Positions 46,652-59,934 of a stretch of 64,000 bases of DNA are shown piece by piece. The first letter of the stretch is position 1, and every line of letters starts with the position of its first letter. Below the pieces are notes generated by a model, which did no database searches, was not told the DNA's origin, and saw nothing but the letters and a program-made list of their open reading frames with translations. A program made the translations under genes and the position numbers. Origin of the DNA: Annulohypoxylon bovei var. microspora (Eukaryota > Ascomycota > Sordariomycetes > Xylariales > Hypoxylaceae); the NCBI GenBank assembly GCA_022836615.1, contig MU405265.1, forward strand, positions 124,001 to 188,000, read 5' to 3'.

Positions 46652-47907
46652 TCCATCATCGGACTTTCTGTAGGACCAAGACCAAGTCCTACTGGGATCT
46701 ACGGATAGCGTTGTGGAATTATCATATGGGATGGAGGCATTTTCTTGCATTTTCTTCAAAGCCAGGCGTTAAAAAGGCGTTACGACGGGCATTTGGTTTC
46801 TTGTGGTGTCATATACCGAGCCAATGGTGGTGCTGGTTCCTAGAGGGTTTATGAGTTCACAGGATCCTAATTCTTGATTCTGAGGACATCCATTGATGTA
46901 CATTCATAAGCTGCTCTATAGAGCAGTTCCCTTTTATTGTGTATAAGCGTTACCTACCTACATACCTACATATACCTAACTGATCAAGGCAAAATGGTTG
47001 GGCAGGTACAGGTGTCAATACATTACCTACTATTAAATCAAACTATACTTCTACAAGGAATTTCCCTGTTCTCTGTGATTTCTCTCCAATGCTCCTGCAT
47101 ACGAACGCACATGTAATGAAATGGGTGGATGATGGATAGAGTCACGACATAGATACAACTAGGGTATCTATTGGCTCAAGATTAAGTATGTCATGCCGCC
47201 TCGTACAAATTCATGATGGTTTTGGTAGGTGATGTAGGTAATGTAGGTGATGTAGGTAATGTAGGCGATGTAGGCGATGTAGGCGATTTATGTAGGCTGT
47301 GTAAGTGATGTGGGTGGTGTATTAGAAGTGATGTAGGTGGTGGAAGTGCTGGAATGCCATTTAAATGCTGGGTTAGGTATGACATAACCTCCATTATATG
47401 CACATGTTTTGCTTTTTGGCCTTATTCCAATTGGTCGGAATTCATAGTGCCCTATCGTGCCCCTCTTGCTTGTACACGTACGTAACCCTGGACGCCCAGG
47501 ACGCCACAACTCTCTCCTGTAAATGCTTGTAAATGCATCCTACAAGGGGTGAAGTCACCCGACTGCGGGGTTACCTTGCAGGTAGAGAAACCCCACCTTC
47601 GATCAAAGAATGCAAGTACGCTCGTTTAGACACGGGATGAAATTTTTATTAAAGTAGTTTCCGAGGTCGTCAGGCGCGCCTTATGATATTCTGACTCATG
47701 GGCTTGGACTAGGTAGGAACGATAAATAAAGAATTTAGCTCTAGGAAACAAAGAACGTCAAGGTCTCTTCCTTTACATCCCATTCTTCTCTTTTTGCGAT
47801 TGCCAATTTGCAATTGTGACTCTTTCACTGCTTCTGCGTCATACCTTCGGTCCCTCATCACAAGCTTTAAATTCCCAAGCCTCAACCCCCCGCGTTGTGC
47901 ATCAGCC
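46652..47907. other. Intergenic region with a 9-bp minisatellite
   Basis: Between tandem genes. It contains a 16-bp perfect palindrome ctgctctatagagcag (46911..46926) in the 3' flank of the reductase gene, and the minisatellite listed separately. No gene was recognised. Confidence 0.5.
47224..47343. repeat. Degenerate 9-bp minisatellite (unit RATGTAGGY)
   Basis: About six near-perfect consecutive units (gatgtaggt, aatgtaggt, gatgtaggc) lie at about 47231-47285, followed by decayed copies up to about 47343. Because the unit is a multiple of three, it creates spurious repetitive open frames on the minus strand. Confidence 0.85.
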
Positions 47908-50060
47908 ATGCCGATGTAAGTTGCACATAATCGCCAGAAATCTAAAACAATCAATTATCTAAATCTGCCCATTGGGTCCAATCTATGGCCAGAACTATGC
48001 CCAGCTAACAACCAATTCGTGCCATAGGCTCAAAGATCCCTCCAAGAAATACAAGAAGTTTCAACCTCTAAACTTGCCAAATCGCCAATGGCCGTCTAAG
48101 ACAGTTGACAAAGCCCCGAGATGGCTGGCAACCGACTTGAGAGATGGCAACCAGAGCTTGGTTGACCCAATGGTTTGTATATGAATGTTTCCCGGTCCAA
48201 TTGATATGGTCTGACAATATTTAATGCAGAATGGTGACGAAAAATGGAGATTTTTCAAGATGCTGGTTGACCTTGGCTATAAGGAGATTGAAGTATCTTT
48301 CCCTTCCGCGTCGCAAACCGATTTCGACTTTACGAGGCGCTTAGTTGAGACCCCTGGTGCCGTGCCTGACGACGTCTGGTTACAAGTCCTAGCGCCATGT
48401 CGCGAAGACCTCATCCGCCGCACTGTTGACTCCCTCAAGGGTACTAAGAAGGCTATCCTACACATTTACCTAGCAACGAGCGAGTGTTTCCGGCGCATTG
48501 TATTCGGCTTCACCGAAGAGGAGAGTCTGGAGAGAGCAGTAGCATGCGCCAAGTATGCTCGCTCTATCACCAAGGACGACCCCGAACAAGCTGGCACGGA
48601 GTGGGCTTTCGAGTTTAGTCCCGAGACATTCTCAGATAGCAGCCCCGAATTTGTCATTAAAGTCTGTGAGGCCGTCAAAGCTGCCTGGGAGCCTACGGTC
48701 GAAAACCCCATCATCTTCAACCTTCCCGCAACTGTAGAAATGTCGACGCCAAATGTCTACGCTGACCAAATCGAGTACTTTTGCACCAACATCACCGAGA
48801 GGGAGAAGATATGTGTCTCGCTCCACCCACATAATGACAGAGGATGTGCTGTTGCGGCTGCTGAGTTGGCGCAGATGGCAGGAGCTGACCGCGTAGAGGG
48901 ATGTCTCTTCGGAAACGGTGAACGAACTGGCAATGTTGACTTAGTCACCCTAGCCTTGAATCTCTATACACAAGGAATTCATCCGAAAGTTGACTTCTCC
49001 GATCTCAAACGTGTCGTCGACACAGTAGAGATTTGCAACAAGATTCCTGTCCATCCTAGAGCACCGTACGGTGGATCTCTTGTCGTGTGTGCCTTCAGTG
49101 GCTCGCACCAAGATGCTATCAAGAAAGGATTCATGCAACGGGAGCAAGACGGCAAATCATACGACGACCAATGGCAGATCCCGTACCTTCCTCTCGATCC
49201 GGCGGATATTGGTCGTACGTACGAGGCTGTCATCCGTGTCAATTCGCAGAGTGGTAAAGGTGGTGCAGCTTGGATCGTCCTGCGTAAGCTCCAGCTTGAC
49301 CTTCCTCGAGGCCTACAAATTGCATTTAGCAAGGTGGTGCAAAAAAAGGCGGATGAGCTTGGTAGGGAACTCCTATCAGCCGAGATTACCGACTTATTCG
49401 AGAGTACATACTTCCTCCAAGAGCACCCTCGATTCAACATTCTCGATTATTCTATCTCGTTTGATCGATCAACATCTCCTGCTCCGCCGGGAGCTAGCGG
49501 CGTGCAAGACACCAGAAATCTAGCACGCGTCTTCAAGGGTATTGTTGCCATCGACGGCCAAGAATACCAGCTCGAAGGCCGTGGTAATGGACCAATCTCA
49601 TCCTTAGCCAATGCTCTGAAGAGTGTAGGCATCGATCTGGATGTTGCTGACTACAAGGAACACGCTATAGGAGGCGGCCGAGAAGTCAAGGCAGCCACGT
49701 ACATAGAATGTACGGCTGCCGGTACATCACAGAAAGTCTGGGGTGTTGGTATCCATGAAGACGTAGTACAGAGCTCTCTGATAGCCCTTTTGGGTGCGGC
49801 TAGCAACGTAAGTGTTCCAAGCACCAAGCATGATATCTTTACCTAACTTTTATCTAACAAAACACTTCAAATAGTTCATTCTAAGCCGACCTGGAAGCCC
49901 TGTCATCTCGAAACATATGCCAAAAGGCAGCTTTGGGGAAAAGCTGAATCTCAACGCCGGCGCCTTAAAGGTACCATCCACCACGAACGGAAGCATCAAG
50001 AATCACGATGACCCGCCTAAGACAATACAGGCTGTGGAAGCTAAGGCAAATGGGATGTGA
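47908..50060 (+). CDS. leu4: 2-isopropylmalate synthase (LEU4)
   Basis: First committed enzyme of leucine synthesis, condensing acetyl-CoA with 2-ketoisovalerate. Exons are 47908..47915 (8 nt), 48028..48172, 48230..49807 and 49875..50060; they join to 638 residues. The tiny first exon encodes MP and two bases of the next Met. Exon 2 holds LKDPSKKYKKF, RWLATDLRDGNQS (LRDGNQS at about residues 40-46) and VDPM. Exon 3 has EIEVSFPSASQTDFDFTR, the metal-binding HPHNDRG (about residues 250-256) and the C-terminal regulatory domain (VFKGIVAIDGQEYQLEGRGN). Exon 4 starts FILSRPGSPV. The regulatory domain is complete, so leucine feedback control is expected. No mitochondrial presequence is evident. Confidence 0.94.
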
Positions 50061-51911
50061 ATTGGTATAAAAGATGACAAGACTGCAATATGGGAGCGAT
50101 AAGGTGTTATAAAAACGTTTGGTCCATTATTTCAGGTAGACCTTATCTGGGTCGGTATTACTGTTGTCCGGTATAGGTCTTGCTTAACTAGGGCTCAATT
50201 GTCGGTGTGCGTTCTGCATTCTGCATTAAAATGAGGCGCTTGATTTACAGCAGTAGGTAAGCAAACCATAGGTTTAGCTTATCCCAATGGCATCTAAAAG
50301 CATACATGACGGAGAAACGAATAAAATTATACATTTCAAATACCTAATTAATAAATGCTTAGTGAAGATTAAGATATACATTCATACCTAGATTTTGTGG
50401 CTGATGATCTACCACCTCCCCCCCCCCCTTTTTGTGTATTGCAAGAAGACAAAGCCATTATCAGCACGTCAAGTATAGGGGGGCATAGGGGATAGGGGTT
50501 AGCAGTGGCACAGCCCAGTCGCTAAGGGATAAGGAACCCAACTAAAATCTTGGCGGGACGAATGCGGGGAAGCACGACGGGAAGAATTGACAGTCCGCAT
50601 TCCGATTTCGCAAACATTCGAAGTGATTATTTCTTTAGCGAATTGATTGGCTTAGGAGGTTGATTACGGACAGTGCATGCCCCAGATAGGATATAAAATC
50701 GAGGAATCAGAGGAATCAGAGTGCACGCCTGCCCTGTATATCATGTACCTAGGAAGGTACGGCCTGAGTTGCCGCACTGCAGGTCTCCCTGTAGCGTCTT
50801 CTAGATTGAAGGTTATTGCTGCTTGGACGAATTATGTCTATCCCCTACCCGCGTAAGATTTTAGGTTACGTGGGGCGCTGTTGTCCTGGGTAAGTAATGC
50901 AGTTAATAGAATTTAATTAGATACGCGTATAGATTATGTCACGTATGTATGCATATATGCGGATCTGATATGAGATACCTATGTAGATACCCAGATACAC
51001 AGATACCTAGATATGTACATGTCAGGTGTCTCACCGTTTCTTCGACACCGTGCACACCTCTTTTCGTCAAACCTTCAATTTGACCTTGACCTATATTTTT
51101 TTTCTCGAGAAATCAATAGAAGGTTCCTGTCACTGAGTCAATCAATCGTACCCAACCCACCTAAGCTAACTACTAGGTAGGTAAGTACCTACCTCTCACC
51201 TAGGTATTTCCAATAGTTACCTTTCCCAAAACCTCATTCTACATAGGTACTAGGCATTGTACCACATGCACATGCACGCTCATTTGCTTCACCTACTAGA
51301 TCCAGGGTACCATTACGGCTTTTCTTCTCATTCACAAACAAAGGACATCAACTGAAAATAATCGGGATCACAATCAACCCCTCTATTTTTTTTTTTCGGT
51401 GTTGGCCTTTTCTAACAAATTGATCATTAAGGTTTACACTACGGTTACCCTAGTACTCCGGGGGGTTACAGGCTCGTGATTGTCAACAAAATAAATAAGG
51501 ACCCGCTGGATCACTCCGCCTACCTCGTTAGGTTCATTAATTAGGAGCCAGAAAAAAAATAGGTCGCTACTGGCGCACTGCAACTACCCACCGTCAACTT
51601 CTACCTTTCTACATTTTTTTCGACTTTTCCTAAACTTTCCTTCAACGTCCACCATTAGACAAAACCTCCTTTTCTATTTCCGACCAGTCTTAATAGGATC
51701 TAAAGGAAGCATTCTCTTGCTTTCTAGGAACTATTCTTCCGACTTATTATCAACTCCTTCGACTTTTTGACCATCTACCTACTACGCAACCCCCCATTCA
51801 TCAGGTTCTCCTTACAACTTAATACTACTACTCGTGTTAACATTGCACATCGGCGACCTGGATCTTACTTAAAAGAACAAAAAAGAAGGAAAGGTCTCTT
51901 GCGCAGACAAG
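50061..51911. other. Intergenic region and probable long leader of KAP95
   Basis: No gene seen. It has an 11-nt C run (50418..50428), gagataccta-like repeats (about 50965-51015) and dense TAGGTA/TACCTA words near 51172-51212. From about 51590 it is pyrimidine-rich up to the KAP95 start, which suggests promoter and 5' leader. Confidence 0.5.
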
Positions 51912-54900
51912 ATGGCTGATAACAGTGATATCAACACTGTCCTCAGTAACTCGTTGTCGCCAGGTACGTGCTGCAATTACCGGTCCCCATAAGCGCCTCG
52001 CGTGCTGTTACCCACACGTCATTTTCTACCGAGCTCTGTGCTAATCCTTCATTCCCCTCATAGACGCGGCTACGCGAACTGGCGCCGAGCAACAGCTTAC
52101 CCAAGCTGCTGAGACTAATTTTGTAAGTTGACATCTAAATCCTTAATATTCTAACTTGATCCACTCCACAGCAGCTAACCTGACATTTTTCGCTTCCAGC
52201 CTTTATACCTAGCCACCCTAGTCCAGTCATTGGCAGATGAGAGTGCTCAGGGCAACATCAGAGTCGCCGCAGGTCTTGCCTTGAAGAACGCATTCTCCGC
52301 CCGCGAATTCGCCCGCCAACACGAACTACAAGCCAAATGGCTCCAACAGACGGATCAAGATACTAAGACTAGGGTTAAGGAACTTGCCATCCAGACCCTC
52401 GCCTCTGATAATGCACAGGCGGGCCAGGCGTCTGCTCAGGTCATCGCTTCCATCGCCGCTATTGAACTCCCCAGAGATCAATGGCCAGATCTTCTTTCCG
52501 TCCTAGTCCAGAATGTCAGCACTGGCGCGCCTCATCAGAAGCAGGCTTCGTTGACTTGTATAGGCTACATCTGCGAAAGCCAGGATGCTGAGCTGCGAAC
52601 CGCCTTGATCGGACATTCCAACGCAATTCTGACAGCAGTGGTCCAAGGCGCGCGCAAGGAAGAAGCGAACATTGAAGTGCGCCTCTCTGCTATATCCGCT
52701 CTCGGCGACTCTCTTGAGTTCGTCGGTAACAACTTCAAGCACGAGGGAGAGAGGAACTACATCATGCAGGTCGTCTGCGAGGCTACCCAGGCCGACGATG
52801 CGCGCATACAGCAGGGCGCCTTTGGCTGCCTCAACCGCATAATGGCTCTCTACTACGAGAATATGCGCTACTACATGGAGAAGGCTCTATTTGGTCTGAC
52901 GATCTTGGGCATGAAGAACGATGACGAGGACGTAGCGAAGCTCGCTGTTGAATTCTGGAGCACTGTGTGCGAAGAAGAGATCAATATCGAGGAGGATAAT
53001 GCTCAGGTATGTTTTTTTTGTTATGTTCTGCGCATATATGATCACAGGCTAACCAGAGATACAGGTTGATAGTGCTGATCAGATGCGCCCCTTCTACAAC
53101 TTCGCCCGTGTCGCTACCAATGAGGTGGTGCCTACTCTGCTCACACTCCTAACAAAGCAAGACGAGGACGCAACGGACGATGAATACAACCTGGCACGTG
53201 CTGCCTATCAATGCCTCCAACTCTATGCTCAGGCTGTCGGTGCCAACATCATCCCTCCAGTCATCCAGTTTGTGGAGCAGCATCTCCGATCTGAGGACTG
53301 GCATTACCGGGAAGCCGCCGTAGCTGCTTTTGGGGCGATCATGGAAGGACCTGAGGAGAAGGTGCTCGAGCCTATTGTCAAGCAAGCCCTTCCCATTTTG
53401 ATCAGCATGATGGAAGACAGCTCTACTTTCGTCAAGGATTCAACTGCATATGCTTTGGGTCGCATTACGGAGGCGTGCTCTCAAGCTATTGACCCCCAGA
53501 CACATCTAGACCCTCTGATTCGATCCCTGTTCGCAGGTGTCCACGATGTTAAGATGGCAGCATCTTGCTGCTGGGCGTTGATGAACTTGGCAGAGCGCTT
53601 CTCTGGAGACTTCGACGCGGCTTCAAACCCGCTTACTACTCATTTTAACCAGAGCGTCCAGACTCTTCTTACCGTGACCTCGCAACCCGGATCAGAGACC
53701 GCCGTCCGCACTACTTCTTACGAGGTTCTTAGCGCCTTCGTCCAGCATGCGGCGACTGACAGCTTCCCGGCAATTGCCCAGCTCTCGGACGTAATTATTA
53801 AGCGCCTGGAAGAGACTATCCCTATGCAGAGCCAGGTGGTTAGCATAGAAGACAAGATCGCATTAGAAGAGATGCAGACTAGTTTGAACACTGTGCTGCA
53901 GGCAATCATTCAGCGATTAGAGAAGGAGATTTCACCCCTGGGAGATAGGATTATGCATGTCTCACTACAGATCCTCAGCACCGCTGGTGCCAAGTCTAGC
54001 GTTCCCGAGTCAATCTTTGCCACGATTAGTGGATTATCGAACGCAATGGAGGAGGACTTCGTCAAGTACATGGATGCCTTCACGCCATTCCTTTACAACG
54101 CGCTTGCGAACCAGGAAGAGCCCAGTCTCTGCTCCATGGCTATTGGTCTTGTTAGCGACATTACTCGATCTATGGGCGAGCGCAGCCAGCCATACTGCGA
54201 CAACTTCATGAATTATCTCTTGAACAATCTTAGGGTTGGTCTATCCTTTATCCTTTTTTCTTAACTTACTGTGTTATATATTATTTCAATTTCTTTCATT
54301 ATTTTTTGTACGTGTCGCTAACAGTTCAGTCGCAGAGCACGACTCTCTCGAACCAGTTCAAGCCGGCCATCCTTCAATGCTTCGGCGATATCGCCAACGC
54401 TATTAGTGGGCACTTCGAGACATATCTCTCCGTTGTCGCTCAAGTGCTGCAACAGGCTGCGACCGTCACTGCCGCGCCTGACGGTTCTTATGAGCTTTAT
54501 GACTACGTCATTTCCCTTCGAGAGGGTATCATGGATGCTTGGGGTGGTATTATCGGTGCCTTGAAGATAAGCGGGAAGAGTGAGTGGTTTCCCAACATCG
54601 TTTGAAGTAATATCAGTACTAACTATCGAAAAGCCCCGGTTCTACAGCCATACGTTCAATCAATCTTCCAGCTGTTGAACATCATTTCTCAAGACATGAA
54701 CCGCAGCGAGTCTCTCATGCGATCATCTATGGGAGTGATTGGGTAAGAGCATATCCTTCGGTTTATAATTCAAATACACATACTAACAAGTGGACTAGTG
54801 ATCTCGCGGACGCATTCCCGCATGGCGAACTTGCTGAAGCCTTCCGACAAGATTGGTTAACTGCTATGATTAAGGAGACCAAGACGAACAGGGAGTTCCA

Positions 54901-54988
54901 GCCACGAACGCTCGACACCGCACGATGGGCCCGAGAGCAAGTTAAGCGACAGCTTGGCGGATCTACGTCTGTGATGCAGCAGACCTGA
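51912..54988 (+). CDS. kap95: Importin subunit beta-1 (KAP95)
   Basis: Karyopherin that carries importin-alpha/NLS cargo through nuclear pores. Exons are 51912..51963, 52064..52122, 52200..53006, 53065..54234, 54336..54579, 54634..54742 and 54799..54988. They join in frame to 876 residues, the normal length. The N-terminus is MADNSDINTVLSNSLSPDA. The importin-beta N-terminal region includes GNIRVAAGLALKNAFSAREF and KQASLTCIGYICES. HEAT repeats fill the rest, for example EDWHYREAAVAAFGAIMEGP, STAYALGRITEAC and NQFKPAILQCFGDIANAI. The fifth exon's start (54336) is the least certain junction, since an upstream AG also exists. Confidence 0.93.
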
Positions 54989-56955
54989 AATCATCTTTCG
55001 ATCAGTTCAGCTACCGGCCTCCCCATTCGTATAAATGCACCGCCCCGCGCCCCGACACTCGATCCTTCCGACGAGCAAGCAAGTCCGGCTTAGGCCTGGC
55101 CTTGCGTACAAAGTTCGGAGGGGAACCCAGCATCCTTACACCACAGCACCAGGATTTCCCCCTTTCCAGCACCCCCCCTTCACAGCACGAGCCCACATAT
55201 GTGTACATAGATACCCTACCTTAGTAATCCAATCCCCCTTCCCACTTACTAAATTACCCATGGAAATTCCCTAGTCATATCACATCATTGCCCCATACAC
55301 CCCGACATGCTGAGTTTTCCTTCGGTTTGGACTGCAAAGCCATAACGGAGATATTTCTAGTCCCCTTTAGAGAGAAGATCACGTCATGTACGCCCCTCAC
55401 TTCGGATTTGGGGCCACGAAGTCATGTAAGGAAGGTGGAGGAAAAGAGATAGAGGACCAGAGGAGATACGGAGGGCATCAGACCCGAAAGCACGCCGTCG
55501 GGGTTTTCGGTCTAGTTCAAGTGAACAGACGCGAAATACCCCATCCACTTGGAAGTTCCACTAGTCCCGGTCATACCAGGTTCTAAGTGGCGTCGAGAGT
55601 CCGGGGACTTTTTTACAAGAATGATCCGGAGCTCGACTATCCCCAAAATGCGAGAAGTCAAAAAATTTTCAACGTCGGCCCCCCCCCCCCCCCCCCTGGC
55701 GAGAGTCGTCGGCCGGGTTTCACGGTCGGGTTGCTTAGCTTAGCTTAGGTACCGACCCGGATCCGGCTTTCCGACCTCTCCCCTCGTCGTCCCCCGGACG
55801 GAGAGTCTGCGATGAACAAAGCAAAGTCGGTAGTGCAGTGCTGATATCTAACAAATAAAGGCCCTTTCTACCCTGCATACCTAGTATGTACCTATATGAT
55901 TGATCTATGATGATATCTAGTGTGTGAGCTGTGATTTACAGTAGTAGATTTGTTGTAGATGGATGGTAAGTGGAGTTTAGTATGCGGTTGGCTTTGACGA
56001 AGGTAGGTATGTTCTGATGCGAGAACTGAACTGGCAGTGTTTTGAATGTCCCCTGTTTACCTCTGATTAGCGAACTCTCTTCCCGGTCATCCCTTTTAAT
56101 ATGCCGTTTAACCAAGTTAGCTAGGTTATCTCGCTATTGAGATGTACAAGCTTTCCGTCGCTTACGTGAAAAAGGGTTATAAAAAGAGGCTAAGGAAGAG
56201 AAGAGAAGAGAAGAATGAATGAAAAGAGTAGAAAGGGTAGAGCTAGCAGAGGTTGATTACATCGAGTAGGTAGCTAGTTCTATTCATTGTCAATAGCTCG
56301 CCATCAAATATTAAACACGAAAAGTAACTGGCTATTCTGCTATTTGTAAGATTCGATCAAGGTAAGATAGTAATAATAAGAGCCAAGCTGCAATCACATC
56401 CCTCTCAAAGGGGTTGGGTTGATTAATCTCTATGTCTCCCCAATCTACTCATATCCCTCCAGTATGTGAATCTTATGAAGATTCGATATATTACCTATGA
56501 GACGCTTACCTCGTTAGTATAATATTCACAGCAGATAAGCCAACCCAGCGCTTTCAAAGGCACGCAAGTAGCCCATCCACGTAACTTGGCTTAAACCTAA
56601 TAAATATCCTATATTCCTATAGTTATCCTCCCCCCTTTAAAACACCTAGATACCCAATCCTCCTAGACCTGATATTTCCTCCCATATAGCGTGTACTCCA
56701 AGATACCTACCTAGGTATAGACCTGATTCAAACCAATCTCTTCCCGTTTTCCGTCCTAAGAATCGTATTTCATTGCCTCGACCAGTATAAGATTACCAAA
56801 AATAAAGATGAAATAAAATCGCTTGCTTCCCAGGGTACAAAAGAGAGATATATGTATGTAGATAGAGATGTATATTGCACACTCTGAGAACACCGGTGAT
56901 GTGATTGTCGATATGTGATTCTATAACATGCCTACGTGCGCGTCTAGTATCCCCC
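54989..56955. other. Intergenic region between convergent KAP95 and the Zn2Cys6 gene
   Basis: Shared 3' flank of 2 kb; no gene recognised. It contains an 18-nt C run (55679..55696), a ttagc tandem (about 55733-55745) and a gaaga repeat (about 56194-56214). Confidence 0.5.
55679..55696. repeat. 18-nt poly-C run
   Basis: Uninterrupted run of 18 cytosines in the KAP95 3' flank. Its exact length is likely to vary between strains or be misread in assembly. Confidence 0.95.
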
Positions 56956-59934
56956 TCAACTCTGAGGAAGATAACTAGGCACGTCAAACGCACCGTACAC
57001 CACGCCCGCGGCATCGGTACCAGACCACTGCCCCTCGGCGCCGTTAACCAGCATCTGCAGGTTGTTATCGAACCCGTCGTTCAGCGGCGGATAATCGGGA
57101 TAGTAGGCTGTGGGGTGATGTTGTTGGTACGGGTTTGTTCCCGGTGACTGATGTGAAGCCTCGGCTAGCATGTCGAGCCCGGCATTCGCGTTCGCGTTCG
57201 CATAGGGTGGTTGGGCGTAAGTCTGGAGTTGAGGAGGATGGAGGGGGTGGGCAGAGTGGGAAGGGTGTGGAGGAGCTGGTTGTTGGTGGTGCGCCCCGTA
57301 CGGCGTGTGGGAGAGCGGAGGCAGACACACGGGATGGGCCAGGCCGGGATGTGTCTGTTTTAATGGCGCGAGGCGGTGCGGCTCTGGGCCTTTGCCGAGT
57401 TTGGGTTGGTCCCGTTCCTCTGCGTGGGCGTGGGCTCTGGGTGGAGTGGAGCGTAAGGGGCCGAAGCTGATGGCTTCGGATTGCTGGAGACATGTTGTGG
57501 TGATTGGAGGGTGCATCACATTAAGAACGTGAGGTTGTGGTTCTTTCTATAAGCGAGGTTAGCTTTGGCTGAGCATCAGCTAGGTATTGCCTTTTGTGTA
57601 GGTTACGCACCCCGTCCGTCATGGTGCCAGCTTGGAACGATATCCTTTTAGGATTCGAGTCCTCGTACCATTTCTCTAGACCATTACACCAAGTCTCGGC
57701 GAGAGGCCATACCTTTTGGCATTCTCTCAAGATAGTTACGATACGAGCATACATAGCACGGCCTTCCGCTTGTATGGTTTCTAGATTTTGTCCCACGTGA
57801 TGGGCATCCACTGGGGGGATGTTAGTGAGTTCTCAGAGTGGCATTGTATCCGTCTTCAGATAGGAAGGTCTTACATTGGGGAAATTTGCACAAATACGAG
57901 GCCAATAGTCCACAGCCGTAAATAATGAACCCCTAGATGAACTTAGTACCTTAAGTACTATATTTTAAGGTATTATAAGTTTCACTTACTGCCATCTGAG
58001 AACCGACTCTTCCTATCTCAACGCCATTTTCATAATGTGCCTCGATTTGGGAGTAAAGCTTCCGGACATTGAAGAATAGCTCTGCTGCCATACTATTATA
58101 AAATTTTACTTCAGGATTCGAAGGATTCCCTTGGGCATGGCGAATCATACTAGAATGGGAGTTTTAGCCAAATTCTAAACCCAATAAGGAGTACCTACAT
58201 ACTCTTCCATGTATTCTTTGCGAAGAACTATATGGCAGAGCCGGATACAGCCAGTAAGGCCAAGGTACGCCTAAGGTTCGTTAAAAACGCAATTCAAACG
58301 AACCCAAGACGAATCTCTATTCTTACCAAGTCTACCCCGTAGTGTCTGTAGCCACCCAGCAGGACTTTACCAAACGTGTGATCGCTCGGAAGATTCTGTT
58401 CGAAGTCCAGGAGTCTGTGGTTCAACTTGGCGAATTCATTACCGCCATCATTAGGTCGCCCGCATCGCCTGTTGAGAAGGACTCGTCGGGCGATAATTCC
58501 CCATAGATTGTGTACCTGCATCAGAGACGCAAATAAGGACCGAGGTCTAAGTATCGTAAGACTCGGGTTTTGAATGGCCGGTGGCGTCCCGTCGAGAGCT
58601 GCCCGACGTTCGGGGATCTTGCCGTCTTCGAACTCTTCTTCATCGCTCGGGAGGAGGGCTGTAATGTCGCCAGGCGCGAGGGATAACGGCTTGTACGGGC
58701 CTGAATGAAGATTGTCTTGGCCTAATTATCTCATTAAAACGAACGAAATTTCACTCTTTTTGATTGAACATACTATGTAGCATCCACTATAAAATCAAGA
58801 GGTAATGTATTAGCCCCTGATCGGAGTCAAAGTATATCAAGAGGATAGGGGACTAGTTCATCGGATTGCACCAGATTATAAGGTCGTCGACTTACGAATG
58901 TGCGCCTAGCGGACTCTGCGATTATCCGATGTTCTATGGGTGACTTCGACGTAATAGGACTATATGCCTCTTCGCGATGGAGCCGCATTAGGGCAGCCAT
59001 TCTAAACGCGATGCCTGCGCTGATCTTTTTACAAGGTGAGAAAATTATAGCCACCAATAGTTCACTTGGAGTATCATCTTACGTAGCTCGTGTTTGATTT
59101 GCCGCTTCCTTGCTCAGCAATGCTCAACAAGTAAAAGGCTTGGCATCTTTCGAGAGTAGGTTGCTGGTAGAGTTCGTGGACGGCAAGGCTCTGAGCCCTA
59201 TGAAGGAACTCAGTTGCCGCCTTGATTCCATCACCGTAGGCTTCTATCAAAGTCTTGTTGTATCTAGCTGAAATCGCAAGGATGCTCAATAAGAGAAATA
59301 CGCTCACGGATGAAGGATTTTCTTCGACATGAGCGGGAAACCTCTTTTTCGGTATGAAACCCAGTTGGAAGAAGTCATTGGTAAAGTTATTGATACCGTC
59401 GACGACGATATCAACCGTTGGAAGCAGATCCCACTCATCCTCAAACTCGGGAAGTGTGTAGTCAGCAAGAACATTGCGTATATGGCCTGGGGAGGCAGGC
59501 GACTCTTTCTTGACTTTGACGTCGATTTTGATTTTCCTATCAGATCTCTGGCGTGGATGTCGAAACAGCCGGTCCGAATCCGAGTCGCCACGAGAAGGGA
59601 AAACACTAGGACATTGTAAGCTCGAGGGGCGTTAGCAGAATTGGGGTTGATGGTTATTGTACCATTCCTCTGGCACATTCGCCTCTAAACAAGACTTGCA
59701 AGGAGGTGCCTTGTCATGAATACATTTGCTTCGCATTCGCCGACATCTAGATAGAATTTGGAGTTTAGTGTCGATCACATATCTTCTGAGGGTTAGGACA
59801 TTGTACCTTCGACAGGCTATGGGGGCACGGCGTTTGATAGGCGGCGCATTTGGATCTGGATTAGCGGTCGGCGGTGGAGACCTAGAATGGGCGGGTTTTG
59901 TCTTGGGGTCCTTGGGATCTGACGCTATAGTCAT
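56956..59934 (-). CDS. Zn2Cys6 fungal transcription factor
   Basis: Nuclear DNA-binding regulator. Eleven minus-strand exons were joined by hand: 59807..59934, 59663..59746, 59083..59605, 58896..59024, 58774..58786 (13 nt), 58327..58721, 58203..58270, 57990..58149, 57875..57932, 57611..57810 and 56956..57546. They give 782 residues. The zinc cluster is assembled from three exons: RRAPIACRRCRRMRSKCIHD, PPCKSCLEA, and a last cysteine split by an intron. The fungal-specific middle domain includes PTLERCQAFYLLSIAEQG, GIAFRMAALMRLHREEAY and WMLHSQDNLHSGPYKPLSLA. The C-terminus is His/Pro/Ala-rich. The zinc cluster and middle domain resemble the group containing cellulase regulators CLR-2/ClrB, but that is from memory and the target genes are unknown. 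The ATG at 59934 has A at -3. Confidence 0.86.
58774..58786 (-). other. 13-nt micro-exon of the Zn2Cys6 gene
   Basis: Encodes WMLH plus one base, flanked by TTATAG and GTATGT splice sites. It restores the family segment RRTFWMLHSQDNLHSG, which no other splicing of the region can give. Confidence 0.85.

Noticed and set aside
46911..46926. 16-bp palindrome as a transcription terminator
   Set aside because: Rho-independent hairpins are not a terminator type for RNA polymerase II genes; the palindrome is noted only as sequence structure.
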